From positions 868,001 to 932,000 of the forward strand of contig NZ_AFEU01000001.1 of NCBI RefSeq assembly GCF_000262755.1: DNA of 64,000 nucleotides. Direction: 5' to 3'. Position 1 is the stretch's first letter. Each line of letters opens with the position of its first letter. A program made the translations under genes and the position numbers. This DNA is from Bacillus methanolicus PB1. Its GTDB lineage: Bacteria > Bacillota > Bacilli > Bacillales > Cytobacillaceae. The notes beneath the pieces were generated by a model, which was not told the origin of the DNA, did no database searches, and saw only the letters and a program-made list of their open reading frames with translations. Shown one piece after another: positions 34,323-42,476 of this stretch.

Positions 34323-35465
34323 TTAAACAGAATTTTCAATCGCTCTTTCAAATACTTGAATGATGTCTTCCGAATGCTCAATTCCGACTGATATGCGGAC
34401 AACCTCTTTCGTAATTCCTAATGCTTCTCTTGCTTTAGGAGGCAGTGCACGGTGGGAAGTTGACATCGGGTGTGAAACAGTCGTTTCCACTCCGGCAAGC
34501 GTAGGGATAATTTTCACCCAAGAAAGTGCACGGAAAAACTTATTTACATCCACTTTTTTCGATAGCTCGATTGTAACGATCGCCCCAAAGCCTTCTTCTG
34601 AATGGTCAAAAGGATAGTATACTTTTTCCACATTTTCATTTGTCATTAGAGCTTCGGCAAGCTTCCTTGCATTCTGAGTCTGGCTTTTCATTCTTAAAGC
34701 GAGAGTTTTCAATCCACGGCATGTAAGCCACGCTTCAAACGGACTGACATTTGCACCGAGATTTACCACTTTTTTCCTCGCTTTGGCAACCAGCCCTTCT
34801 TTGCCGACAACAACACCGGCCGTAATATCACTGTGCCCGCCAATATATTTTGTCGCACTATGAATAACTAAATCTGCTCCCAGTATATACGGATTGCAAT
34901 GATAAGGAGTTGCAAATGTGTTATCTACAATCGTAACAAGGCTGTACCTTTTGGCAAGGTCCACAACAGCTTCAAGATTTTCAACTCTCAACAGCGGATT
35001 AGTTATTGACTCTGTGTAAAGGAGCTTTGTATTAGACTGAATCGCCTGTTCAACCTGTTGAAGGTCTGAAAAGGGTACAAAAGTGGTCTCAATTCCAAGT
35101 TGGTTCAGTTCATTTTTTAATAAATGAAAGCTTCCTCCATACAGGTCATCTGCTGCAACAATGTGATCACCGCTTTTACAAGCAGCTAGCACCCCGGCAA
35201 GAATCGCTGAAATCCCGGAAGATGTCGCAACTCCTGCAGGAGCACCCTCGATAGCTGCCACTGCTTCACCGAGTTCATCTGTATTCGGATTGCCGGAACG
35301 GGTATACAAATAGTTGCCCTCTCCCCTGTAAAATCGTTCAAGATCATCAAGATCTTCAAACGTGAACGCGGAAGTTTGATAAATCGGGGTAACTTTACTT
35401 TTGATAGGGAGTTTTTGTTTTTTTACACTATGCAATAATTTCGTTTCAAACCTATCCGCCAACAT
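34323..35465 (-). CDS. Trans-sulfuration PLP enzyme, MetI/MetC type (cystathionine gamma-synthase/beta-lyase family)
   Basis: 380 residues from ATG 35465 with AAGAAGG upstream; a TTG at 35480 overlaps the ribosome site. Cys/Met-metabolism PLP family features: YTRSGNPNTDELGEAVA, TSSGISAILAGVLAAC, IVDNTFATPYHCNP and the PLP-binding Lys in VIHSATKYIGGHSD; the C-terminal SVGIEHSEDIIQ is typical. Family members act as cystathionine gamma-synthase, O-acetylhomoserine thiolyase or beta-lyase. It has its own SAM riboswitch, so a methionine-biosynthetic role is firm while the exact reaction is not. It could supply homocysteine synthesis if the neighbouring metY is inactive. Confidence 0.85.
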   Translation of the reverse strand: MLADRFETKLLHSVKKQKLPIKSKVTPIYQTSAFTFEDLDDLERFYRGEGNYLYTRSGNPNTDELGEAVAAIEGAPAGVATSSGISAILAGVLAACKSGDHIVAADDLYGGSFHLLKNELNQLGIETTFVPFSDLQQVEQAIQSNTKLLYTESITNPLLRVENLEAVVDLAKRYSLVTIVDNTFATPYHCNPYILGADLVIHSATKYIGGHSDITAGVVVGKEGLVAKARKKVVNLGANVSPFEAWLTCRGLKTLALRMKSQTQNARKLAEALMTNENVEKVYYPFDHSEEGFGAIVTIELSKKVDVNKFFRALSWVKIIPTLAGVETTVSHPMSTSHRALPPKAREALGITKEVVRISVGIEHSEDIIQVFERAIENSV

Positions 35466-35582
35466 ATCCACCTTCTTCAATTAACTGAAACTTTATCGCC
35501 ACTCATAAAAAAATCAGATCCAAACGACCGTTACCTTCCCAATACAGGTGATGGTCTTTCGGGTGTTTAGAATATGATAATA

Positions 35583-35730
35583 AAAAACCTCTTCACAAAG
35601 AAGAGGCGTAAAGTTCATATCCTCCTCTTATCTTCCAGAACTTCTGTCTGCAGGATTTGGCACCTTTGCAATGAACCATGCAGGTTGCCGGGCTTCACAG
35701 GGCCTGTCCCTCCGCCTCTCCGGATAAGAG
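35583..35730 (-). promoter_or_regulatory. SAM (S-box) riboswitch with terminator, upstream of the MetI/MetC-type gene
   Basis: The same set of conserved elements as the neighbouring S-box: CTCTTATCCGGAGAGGCGGA, GGGACAGGCCCTGTGAAGCC, CGGCAACC, AAGGTGCCAAATCCTGCAG, AAGATAAGAGG. The terminator CCTCTTC/GAAGAGG and TTTTTT lies at 35583-35606. Confidence 0.96.
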
Positions 35731-35760
35731 TATAATTTCTAAATTCATAATATTAGGTGG

Positions 35761-35790
35761 AGTATAACAAAAAACGGGTTGGTCCGTCAA
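35761..35790 (-). promoter_or_regulatory. Promoter of the second S-box transcript
   Basis: TTGACG (35785-35790), 18-bp spacer, TATACT (35761-35766) on the reverse strand. Confidence 0.6.
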
Positions 35791-35803
35791 CTGGATCTTA
35801 AGT

Positions 35804-35834
35804 AAAAAGAGGTCCGTTTGAACGAATCCTCTTT
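35804..35834 (-). terminator. Terminator of the 44-residue gene
   Basis: AAAGAGG pairs with CCTCTTT across a 15-base loop, followed on the reverse strand by TTACTT. Confidence 0.55.
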
Positions 35835-35847
35835 CGGTTCACTCCAA

Positions 35848-35982
35848 TTAGTCTTTAGGATTATCTTGATTCTTCCTGTTTTTTGGCGAAGTAAATTCAA
35901 CCAGCTCTTCGCTCGTATTGTTTCCCTTTTTCTTATTGTTATTTCTTTGTGCGTTAGCATTTGCCGGTTTTGTACGCCCCAT
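35848..35982 (-). CDS. Small hydrophilic protein, 44 residues, unknown
   Basis: ATG 35982 preceded by AAAGGAG ten bases upstream; stop TAA at 35848. The product begins MGRTKPANANAQRNNNKKKG and is Asn/Lys-rich, like several minor spore proteins, but no family was recognised. It has its own terminator downstream and lies upstream of the second S-box promoter in the same orientation. Confidence 0.55.
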   Translation of the reverse strand: MGRTKPANANAQRNNNKKKGNNTSEELVEFTSPKNRKNQDNPKD

Positions 35983-36125
35983 TCTAGCTCGACTCCTTTT
36001 TTATTTTTCAAATATAGTATTGGTTTTTCGAATATTTAATATTCCCGGCAAGCTGTTCCAAATTAGGTGCTCTTCTTGCTTTCGTTCCCTTCCATAGCAA
36101 TATTATTGGTTCGCTGTAATTACAG

Positions 36126-36247
36126 ACGAGGCTGTCTCATAAGGGTCTGACCCCATGTGCATTATCAATATATAGCACATTTATCCAACATTATGTCCTA
36201 TTTATTGTGTTATGGGGTCTGACCCTTAGGCTTTTGAGACAGCCTCG
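36126..36247. repeat. Interspersed 120-bp palindromic element, copy 4
   Basis: CGAGGCTGTCTCATAAGGGT at the left and TTTTGAGACAGCCTCG at the right; inside are GGGTCTGACCCCAT / ATGGGGTCTGACCC. It is the compact form, nearly identical to copy 1. Confidence 0.87.
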
Positions 36248-36354
36248 ATTCTTTCAATTTAATTGCAATTTTTCGGATATTATTGCGAATATTTTATTTT
36301 AACTGAGATAAATTGGATATTTTTTCGATTTTACAGCAATTCGTTCATTTCACC

Positions 36355-36388
36355 AAAAAAAGCCAAGCACCTGGATGCCTAACTTTCC
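36355..36388 (-). terminator. Terminator of yfmL
   Basis: On the reverse strand AAGTTAGGCA pairs with TGCTTGGCTT (with G-U pairs) around TCCAGG, followed by TTTTTGG. It covers the last codons. Confidence 0.55.
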
Positions 36389-37539
36389 TTTTCAGTTTTC
36401 GAACGTTCGTCAGTTATTTCGCCTTTATAAAAAACTTTTTTATGAACCGGTATTTTCAACTCTTTGGCGAATTTCTTCAATTCCCGCTCTTCTCTGTCTG
36501 TCACAAACGAAATGACAGTGCCGCTTTCGCCTAATCTTCCGGTTCTGCCGGAACGGTGAACGTACTGATTCACGTCTTTCGGAAAGTCGAAATGAATCAC
36601 ATGCGTAATTCCTTTAATATCAAGGCCTCTAGCAGCGACATCCGTTGCCAGCAATAAGTTGTTTTCTGCTGATCGGAAGTTTTTTAATGCTTTTTGGCGT
36701 TCGATTTTTTTCAGCTCACTGTGGAGCACCTCTACCTGCAATTTTTTGTAGTGAAGTTTTTCTGCCAGCACTTGTAAGTTTCCGATATCTTTCACAAAAA
36801 CAAGTGCTCTTATCCCTTTTAGCCGGGCTGCTTTTTCCAGTAGTTTGATCTTATCCCGCTGCTCTGAAACAAAATAAATATGGTCAACATTCGAGGAGCT
36901 GATTGCTTCATCCTTTTTAACGCGGATGACTTCCGGTTCGTTCGCAAGACTCTTAGCCCCTTCTTCTGTTCTGGATGTAAGTGTTGCTGAAAAGAGTGCG
37001 ATTTGCCGGTCACTCAACGTTGTTTTTATAATATTTTTAACGATATCGGCATGTTCAGGAATGAGGAGCTGGTCGCCTTCATCAAGGACGACCATTTTTA
37101 CTTCATGCATTTTCAGCTTTTTCTGTTTGATTAGTTCAAATGTACGACCCGGCGTACCAATAACAACATGTGGATTTTTCTTTAATTTTTCAAGCTGGCG
37201 CTTCATGTTGGCTCCCCCAATAAACGAAGCGCCTCTTATTCCGCTACCTTCAGACCATTTTTGGAACTCGCCGAAAATTTGCATCACAAGTTCCTGTGAG
37301 GGTGCCAAAATCAAAGCTTGTACGCTTTTTTTACCCGGATCGATCTTATGGAGCAAGGGCAGCAAGTAACTTAGCGTTTTTCCTGTTCCAGTCGGTGATT
37401 CTGCGACCACATCTTTCCCTTGTAAAATAAGAGGAATTGACTGCTTTTGGATTGTCGTTGGCTTTTTAAAGCCTGATTTATTCCATCCTTCCTGTATAAA
37501 CGGTTGTAATGTTGCAATGATTGACTTTTCTTCTGACAT
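36379..37539 (-). CDS. yfmL: DEAD-box RNA helicase (YfmL-like)
   Basis: 386 residues from ATG 37539 after AAGGAGATCCAAC. Motifs: Q motif KKPTTIQKQSIPLIL, Walker A SPTGTGKTLS, GTPGRTFELI, motif II VVLDEGDQLL (DEGD, not DEAD), SAT in LFSATLTSR, ATDVAARGLDI and HRSGRTGRLG. There is no long C-terminal extension. B. subtilis YfmL (376 residues) is a cytosolic helicase in 50S ribosome maturation; size and chromosomal context point to it. Confidence 0.88.
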   Translation of the reverse strand: MSEEKSIIATLQPFIQEGWNKSGFKKPTTIQKQSIPLILQGKDVVAESPTGTGKTLSYLLPLLHKIDPGKKSVQALILAPSQELVMQIFGEFQKWSEGSGIRGASFIGGANMKRQLEKLKKNPHVVIGTPGRTFELIKQKKLKMHEVKMVVLDEGDQLLIPEHADIVKNIIKTTLSDRQIALFSATLTSRTEEGAKSLANEPEVIRVKKDEAISSSNVDHIYFVSEQRDKIKLLEKAARLKGIRALVFVKDIGNLQVLAEKLHYKKLQVEVLHSELKKIERQKALKNFRSAENNLLLATDVAARGLDIKGITHVIHFDFPKDVNQYVHRSGRTGRLGESGTVISFVTDREERELKKFAKELKIPVHKKVFYKGEITDERSKTEKES

Positions 37540-37610
37540 GTTGGATCTCCTTATTTATATTTTATAGAGAGTATTATTCCACATCTTTTTGAATATCGAA
37601 AGGAGAGTTG

Positions 37611-37640
37611 AAAAAAGAGTGCCTCATAAAAAGCACTCTT
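37611..37640 (-). terminator. Terminator of thiMDE
   Basis: AAGAGTGC pairs with GCACTCTT; on the reverse strand it is followed by TTTTTTC. Confidence 0.85.
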
Positions 37641-37657
37641 ACCTCGAACATAAGTAT

Positions 37658-38329
37658 TTATTTTTGTAATCCTGCTAAAGTAACTACTGCATATTTTATT
37701 TGCTTTGTGCTTTCAAGAGGAGAATCGGCCATGCTGATCGCGGAAATGACAGAGACGCCATCTGCCCCGGCTTCCACAACTTGTGCGGCGTTATGTGCGT
37801 TGATCCCGCCAATCCCGACTGCCGGGATGTCGATTCGCTTCTCTCGAAGTAAACGGAGCAGTGCGGTGCCCTGTACTTCTTTAGCATCTTTTTTTGTTTT
37901 TGTCGGGAAGATAGGGCCGATACCTACATAATCAGCGCCTGCTTGAATTGCAGACTGGACTTCTTCGAGATTGTGGGCAGAGACGCCAAGAATCTTATTG
38001 CCTATTTTCTTTCGGACAGTTTCGGCGTATTCATCGTCCTGGCCAATATGGACCCCATCTGCACCCAGCTCCATTGCCAGGTCGACATCATCGTTGACAA
38101 TAAAAGGTACGCCGAATTTTTTGCAAATGCTTTGAACTTTCTTGGCAAAACCCTTTTTCAGCTCTCCGGTCAAAGCACCGTTTCCTTTTTCGCGTAACTG
38201 AAACAAGGTTGCTCCTCCCTGAAGTGCTTCCGATACAACTTCAAGAGGGTCTTTGAGACAATTGTTGCTCCCCATTATAAAATAAACTTTTAACAGCTCC
38301 CGCATATTTTCTTTTGAAATTCCAGCCAT
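37658..38329 (-). CDS. thiE: Thiamine-phosphate synthase
   Basis: 223 residues from ATG 38329 after AAAAAAGGTGATATC. Motifs of the TIM barrel: [53 protein letters not shown] and [14 protein letters not shown]. It joins HMP-pyrophosphate and thiazole phosphate to thiamine phosphate. It is the last gene of the TPP-riboswitch operon. Confidence 0.96.
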   Translation of the reverse strand: MAGISKENMRELLKVYFIMGSNNCLKDPLEVVSEALQGGATLFQLREKGNGALTGELKKGFAKKVQSICKKFGVPFIVNDDVDLAMELGADGVHIGQDDEYAETVRKKIGNKILGVSAHNLEEVQSAIQAGADYVGIGPIFPTKTKKDAKEVQGTALLRLLREKRIDIPAVGIGGINAHNAAQVVEAGADGVSVISAISMADSPLESTKQIKYAVVTLAGLQK

Positions 38330-38333
38330 GATA

Positions 38334-39149
38334 TCACCTTTTTTCAGATACTAGTTTTTGCCGGTAAGCCCAGTGGTTTGTCGGCCCGTGTCCTAGTCCG
38401 ATTCCCAGTTGATTTTCAATTGCGGCTGCGATAAAATCTTTTGCTGTTTGGACTGCATTTTGTACCGTATTTCCCTTTGCCAGTTCAGCAGCAATTGCAG
38501 CAGCAAACGTACAGCCGGTTCCATGTGTGTTCTTAGTTTCAATTTTTTTGCTTTTAAAATAGTAAAACTCCCGACCGTCATATAACACATCAACCGCTTC
38601 ACTGGCGATTTCGTGTCCGCCTTTAATGACAACATTTCTGGCTCCCAGTTCAAAGATATACTTCGCAGCCTCAAAACGATCTTCAATGGTTTCAATTTTA
38701 ATTCCTGTTATTGCTTCTGCTTCCGGAATATTTGGGGTAACAACCTCCGCAAGCGGGAGCAGGCGATTTTTTAAAGCGCTGATAGCTTCATTTTGTAATA
38801 ACGGCGCTCCTCCTTTTGCAATCATAACCGGGTCGACAATAACATTTTTCCAGCCAAATTTTTTAATTTTGCCGGAAACCGCCTCAATGATTTCACTGTT
38901 GAACAGCATGCCCGTTTTCACCGCATCAGCGCCAAGATCTGTACCGATCGATTCAATCTGCTGTTCGACGGCCTGGACAGAAAGAGGGTATACACCTTGA
39001 ACACCTAAAGTGTTCTGAGCCGTAACGGCTGTTAACGCAGACATGCCAAAAACCTCTAGTTCCTGAAAAGTCTTTAAATCGGCTTGGATCCCGGCGCCGC
39101 CGCCGCTGTCCGAACCGGCAATCGTTAATGCTTTGTGTACTTTTTTCAT
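38334..39149 (-). CDS. thiD: Hydroxymethylpyrimidine (phosphate) kinase
   Basis: 271 residues from ATG 39149 after AAAGGAGGCC. It starts with [20 protein letters not shown], has [13 protein letters not shown], and the ribokinase-family anion hole/catalytic [20 protein letters not shown]. It phosphorylates HMP and HMP-P for thiamine synthesis. It is the middle gene of thiMDE. Confidence 0.96.
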   Translation of the reverse strand: MKKVHKALTIAGSDSGGGAGIQADLKTFQELEVFGMSALTAVTAQNTLGVQGVYPLSVQAVEQQIESIGTDLGADAVKTGMLFNSEIIEAVSGKIKKFGWKNVIVDPVMIAKGGAPLLQNEAISALKNRLLPLAEVVTPNIPEAEAITGIKIETIEDRFEAAKYIFELGARNVVIKGGHEIASEAVDVLYDGREFYYFKSKKIETKNTHGTGCTFAAAIAAELAKGNTVQNAVQTAKDFIAAAIENQLGIGLGHGPTNHWAYRQKLVSEKR

Positions 39150-39164
39150 AGATTCTGGCCTCCT

Positions 39165-39980
39165 TTACACTCGTTCAACTGAAGCTAAGTTTCTTATATC
39201 ATCAGATGAAAATTTGGCTAACTGGTCTAAAAATTCAATTTGAAAACTGCCCGGTCCTTTGTCAGATGTTTTATCCGCCGCGATTTCCGCTGCCACTCCA
39301 TAGCAAGCTAATGCAGCGGCAGAAGCATCTAAAAAGTTTTTTTCTACGGCAGAAAAGGCGCCGATAATCGAAGTCAGCAGACACCCTGTACCAGTAACCT
39401 TTGTTAAGATTTGATGACCGTTACGTATGAGGTATGTCGTTTCGCCGTCGGAAGCAACATCCTCCTTTCCTGTAACAGCAATGGTTGTTCTCAATTGCTG
39501 GGCAGCTTTTTTGGCCAGTTCTATAATATCCCCCTTGCCTTCCCCGGCATCAACGCCTTTAATCGCCCAGTTTTCACCGATCACATTTGCGACTTCTGCA
39601 GCGTTTCCCCTGATGACGGAAATTTTAAGTTCATTGACAATCTGCTTCGCTGCAGCTGTCCTGTAAGGGGAAGCTCCCGCTCCGACAGGATCCAAGATGA
39701 CCGGAACGCCTTTTTCATTTGCAGCCTTTCCGGCAATCATGATTACCTCGACGGTCTCAGGATTCAGCGTGCCAATATTTAAAACAAGTGCTCCTGCTAA
39801 GTTCGCAATATCCGAAACTTCTTCTTTTGCGTCTGCCATGAACGGGGAAGCTCCTAAAGCCAACAAGCCGTTCGCAGTAAAGTTAGCAACGACGATATTC
39901 GTAATATTATGTACGAGCGGATTCGCTTTTCTCACTTTCTCAAGTATAGCAGCAATGTTTTCAGTATTCATTTTGATCAT
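39165..39980 (-). CDS. thiM: Hydroxyethylthiazole kinase
   Basis: 272 residues from ATG 39980 after AAAGGG (same length as B. subtilis ThiM); the frame is open to 40049, which is unsupported leader. Signatures: [46 protein letters not shown] and [16 protein letters not shown]. It salvages thiazole. It is the first gene after the TPP riboswitch. Confidence 0.96.
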   Translation of the reverse strand: MIKMNTENIAAILEKVRKANPLVHNITNIVVANFTANGLLALGASPFMADAKEEVSDIANLAGALVLNIGTLNPETVEVIMIAGKAANEKGVPVILDPVGAGASPYRTAAAKQIVNELKISVIRGNAAEVANVIGENWAIKGVDAGEGKGDIIELAKKAAQQLRTTIAVTGKEDVASDGETTYLIRNGHQILTKVTGTGCLLTSIIGAFSAVEKNFLDASAAALACYGVAAEIAADKTSDKGPGSFQIEFLDQLAKFSSDDIRNLASVERV

Positions 39981-40117
39981 GCATCCCTTTCTAGAAAGTT
40001 GGTAAAAAATCACCTGATGAGCCGCCAGCGAATAATATGGACAAGTCATTTTGATCTTTGAATTTCTTATTCTCTTTTTCCAATACGTTTTGCAAATGGA
40101 AGGTTGCCTCTAATAGC

Positions 40118-40293
40118 GAAAAAGACACTCCGCGTAAGCAAAGTGTCACTAAATAGACTGAGAGAATGATGTGAAATAACAGCCGAAAATATCCTCAGCA
40201 CTTTTCCCTACGCTGGCATTATCCAACAGGTTCAAACGGTCTGCGGCGGAATAGCCGCACTCTCAGCCTGCTTCCGCAGGCTCCCGGTAAACT
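40118..40293 (-). promoter_or_regulatory. TPP (THI-box) riboswitch with terminator
   Basis: The reverse strand carries ACCGGGAGCCTGCGGAAGCA, GGCTGAGAGTGCGGC, ACCTGTTGGATAATGCCAGC and GTAGGGAAAAGTGCTGAGG, the canonical thi box with its CUGAGA and GGAUAAUGCC parts (40193-40293). It is followed by a terminator GACACTTT/AGTGTC with TTTTTC at 40118-40149. Confidence 0.97.
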
Positions 40294-40372
40294 ATTCAAT
40301 TAATTCTAAGTCTACTCGTCCACCCTCAAAAATGCAAGAAGGAAAAGGCCAGAGGAAAGGGATCCAGGAAGA

Positions 40373-40397
40373 GGGGTCTGGCGGTCTGGCCCGCATT
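40373..40397. repeat. Degenerate GGGTCTGGCCC unit
   Basis: GAGGGGTCTGGCGGTCTGGC contains two overlapping half-copies of the palindrome core. It lies between the divergent TPP and glycine riboswitch leaders. Confidence 0.55.
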
Positions 40398-40420
40398 ATA
40401 TTATTGCGGTAAAATTTTTA

Positions 40421-40450
40421 TTGACCTAACCTGCATTATACTGATACTAT
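40421..40450 (+). promoter_or_regulatory. Candidate promoter of the glycine-riboswitch transcript
   Basis: TTGACC (40421-40426), 18-bp spacer, TACTAT (40445-40450), about 65 bp before the aptamer. Confidence 0.5.
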
Positions 40451-40512
40451 TTTTATTATTATTAAATTAATGAAACAGGCGATGAAGGTTGTGGGTAAAA
40501 CTATAACTGGAG

Positions 40513-40640
40513 CAGCTTCTGGAGAGACCGCACGATTGCGGCGCCGAAGGATTCACAATCTCAGGCAAAAGGACAGAAGAGTGGAAAACTGCACTCTTCT
40601 TATTTGTTGAGATTGGATGAATCATCCAATCTTTTTTGTT
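40513..40640 (+). promoter_or_regulatory. Glycine-type (gcvT) riboswitch, single aptamer, with terminators
   Basis: The aptamer shows CTTCTGGAGAGACCG, GCGCCGAAGGA and AATCTCAGGCAAAAGGACAG, the conserved glycine-riboswitch blocks. P1 is CTTCTG (40516-40521) with CAGAAG (40574-40579). The 3' strand of P1 overlaps the first arm of a hairpin GAAGAGTG/CACTCTTC (40576-40599), and a second strong terminator GATTGGATG/CATCCAATC with TTTTTT follows (40611-40637). The overlap suggests glycine binding favours transcription. It drives the ACT/UPF0210 pair. Confidence 0.88.
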
Positions 40641-40667
40641 ATTAAAAAAAGTGAAGAGGTGGAGTTT

Positions 40668-40943
40668 ATGGAAAAAAGACGTGCTGTTGTAAGTGTTATC
40701 GGGAAAGACCAGGTTGGTATTATTGCAAAAGTGACAACGATTCTCGCCGAGAATAGAATTAATATTCTCGACATCAGTCAGACGATCCTTCAGGAATTTT
40801 TTACGATGATGATGATAGTTGATGTTTCCGGAATCGAAAATTTAGATACATTGCGCACGCAATTCAATGATCTGGGAGATGAAATGGGTTTAAAAATAAA
40901 TATTCAACTTGAAGAAATTTTTCAGGCAATGCATCGGATATAA
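40668..40943 (+). CDS. ACT-domain protein, UPF0237 family
   Basis: 91 residues from ATG 40668 after GAAGAGGTGGAGTTT. It is a single ACT domain with the typical AVVSVIGKDQVGIIAKVTTI and NINILDISQTILQEFF segments, so amino-acid binding is plausible. It is cotranscribed with a UPF0210 gene 19 bp downstream, the usual partner in Firmicutes. The glycine riboswitch upstream suggests glycine or a relative as the sensed or handled molecule. Confidence 0.9.
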   Translation: MEKRRAVVSVIGKDQVGIIAKVTTILAENRINILDISQTILQEFFTMMMIVDVSGIENLDTLRTQFNDLGDEMGLKINIQLEEIFQAMHRI

Positions 40944-40962
40944 CTTTTAAGGAGAGATTCTA

Positions 40963-42324
40963 ATGACGATTGCAATAGATGAAATGCTCCAAACGATCCG
41001 AATGGTTCAAATGGAAAACCTCGATATTCGGACCGTTACAATGGGAATCAGCCTTCGTGACTGTACGGATTCTAATTTCGAAAAAATGAATCAACTTGTC
41101 TATAAGAAAGTCATGAGTTTTGCCCAGAATTTGAAATCTACTGCCGAGGAAGTGGAAAAAGAATTTGGCATTCCGATTATTAATAAGCGAATTTCTATTA
41201 CTCCAATCGCAGAAATTCTTGGAAATGCTTCAGTTGAACAGGCCGTTGAGCTTGCAAAAACGCTTGACCTTGCTGCTCGCAACCTTGGAGTTGATTTCAT
41301 CGGTGGATTTTCAGCGCTCGTACATAAAGGTTTTTCGAAAGGAGATCAAACACTGCTCGCTGCCCTTCCGGAGGCATTGAGTGTAACAGAACGTGTTTGT
41401 GCTTCCGTATCCGTCGCAACCACCAGAACCGGCATCAATATGGATGCAGTGCGCCAGCTTGGATTAATTATTAAGGAAGCCGCAGAAAAAACAAGCGATC
41501 GGAACGGGATCGCCTGTGCAAAACTCGTAGTTTTTTGCAATCCTGTTGAGGATAATCCGTTTATGGCCGGAGCATTCCATGGCGCCGGTGAAGGAGAAGC
41601 CGTAATAAATGTAGGGGTCAGCGGACCGGGTGTTGTATTAAATGCATTGAAACGCCATCCTGAAGCAGATCTTGGCCAAGTATCTGAAATTATTAAGAAA
41701 ACAGCCTTCAAAATTACGAGAGCAGGAGAGTTAATCGGGCGGGTCGTCGCTGAACGCTTGGGAGTTCCTTTTGGCATTATGGACTTATCCCTTGCACCGA
41801 CAAATGCGATGAATGACAGTGTCGCAGAAATTTTAGAAGAGATTGGCCTTGAACGAGTTGGAACACATGGAACCATTGCAGCTTTGGCACTCATGAACGA
41901 TGCGGTGAAAAAAGGCGGCGCGATGGCAAGCTCCTACGTTGGCGGGTTAAGCGGCGCATTTATCCCAGTCAGTGAAGATAATGGAATGATCCGGGGAATC
42001 CTTGACGACGCGCTATCTTTGTCAAAACTTGAAGCGATGACTTGCGTATGCTCTGTCGGCCTTGACATGATAGCATTGACAGGAGATGTAACTCCTTCCA
42101 CCCTATCCGCAATTATCGCTGATGAAATGGCGATCGGAATGATCAACAAAAAGACAACAGCTGTTAGAGTCATCCCTGTTCCAGGTAAACGTGAAGGAGA
42201 TATCGTCGAATTTGGCGGCCTTCTCGGCCGTGCCCCGGTAATAGGTGTAAATCCATTTCATTCAGAAAAACTCATTCAACGCGGCGGCAGAATCCCTGCC
42301 CCACTGCAATCCTTAATCAATTAA
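40963..42324 (+). CDS. UPF0210 (DUF711, PFL-family) protein
   Basis: 453 residues, ATG 40963 after AAGGAGAGATTC. Conserved glycine-rich segments: [41 protein letters not shown] given here by its core [15 protein letters not shown], and [17 protein letters not shown] near the C-terminus. The family is distantly related to glycyl-radical (PFL-like) folds but has no proven activity. It forms an operon with an ACT protein under a glycine riboswitch. Confidence 0.9.
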   Translation: MTIAIDEMLQTIRMVQMENLDIRTVTMGISLRDCTDSNFEKMNQLVYKKVMSFAQNLKSTAEEVEKEFGIPIINKRISITPIAEILGNASVEQAVELAKTLDLAARNLGVDFIGGFSALVHKGFSKGDQTLLAALPEALSVTERVCASVSVATTRTGINMDAVRQLGLIIKEAAEKTSDRNGIACAKLVVFCNPVEDNPFMAGAFHGAGEGEAVINVGVSGPGVVLNALKRHPEADLGQVSEIIKKTAFKITRAGELIGRVVAERLGVPFGIMDLSLAPTNAMNDSVAEILEEIGLERVGTHGTIAALALMNDAVKKGGAMASSYVGGLSGAFIPVSEDNGMIRGILDDALSLSKLEAMTCVCSVGLDMIALTGDVTPSTLSAIIADEMAIGMINKKTTAVRVIPVPGKREGDIVEFGGLLGRAPVIGVNPFHSEKLIQRGGRIPAPLQSLIN

Positions 42325-42329
42325 CGCAT

Positions 42330-42435
42330 TAAACGAATGAGGGCCTGACCCCTGCTGCTTTAACGCGGTACAGTGGTGAGGGTCTGGCCCGCGATGCTTT
42401 AACGCGGTACTGCATTGAGGGCCTGACCCCCTTTA
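42330..42435. repeat. Tandem array of GGGYCTGRCCC units
   Basis: Three units spaced about 39 bp: GAGGGCCTGACCCC (42339), GAGGGTCTGGCCCGC (42378) and GAGGGCCTGACCCCC (42417), joined by GCTTTAACGCGGTAC spacers. It lies at the 3' end of the UPF0210 gene. Confidence 0.85.
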
Positions 42436-42439
42436 TAGT

Positions 42440-42473
42440 AAAAGCTTGCAGAAATGGTTCTGCAAGCTTTTTT
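42440..42473. terminator. Bidirectional terminator between UPF0210 gene and yfnA
   Basis: AAAAGCTTGCAGAA pairs perfectly with TTCTGCAAGCTTTT around ATGG, followed by TT. Confidence 0.9.
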
Positions 42474-42476
42474 GGT

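Noticed and set aside
36926-37369. 147-codon forward frame inside yfmL
   Set aside because: Antisense to the helicase motifs; Ser-rich, no start signals.
41346-41894. 182-codon reverse frame inside the UPF0210 gene
   Set aside because: Shadow of a clearly conserved gene; composition is skewed to Ser/Ala/Pro as expected for antisense reading.
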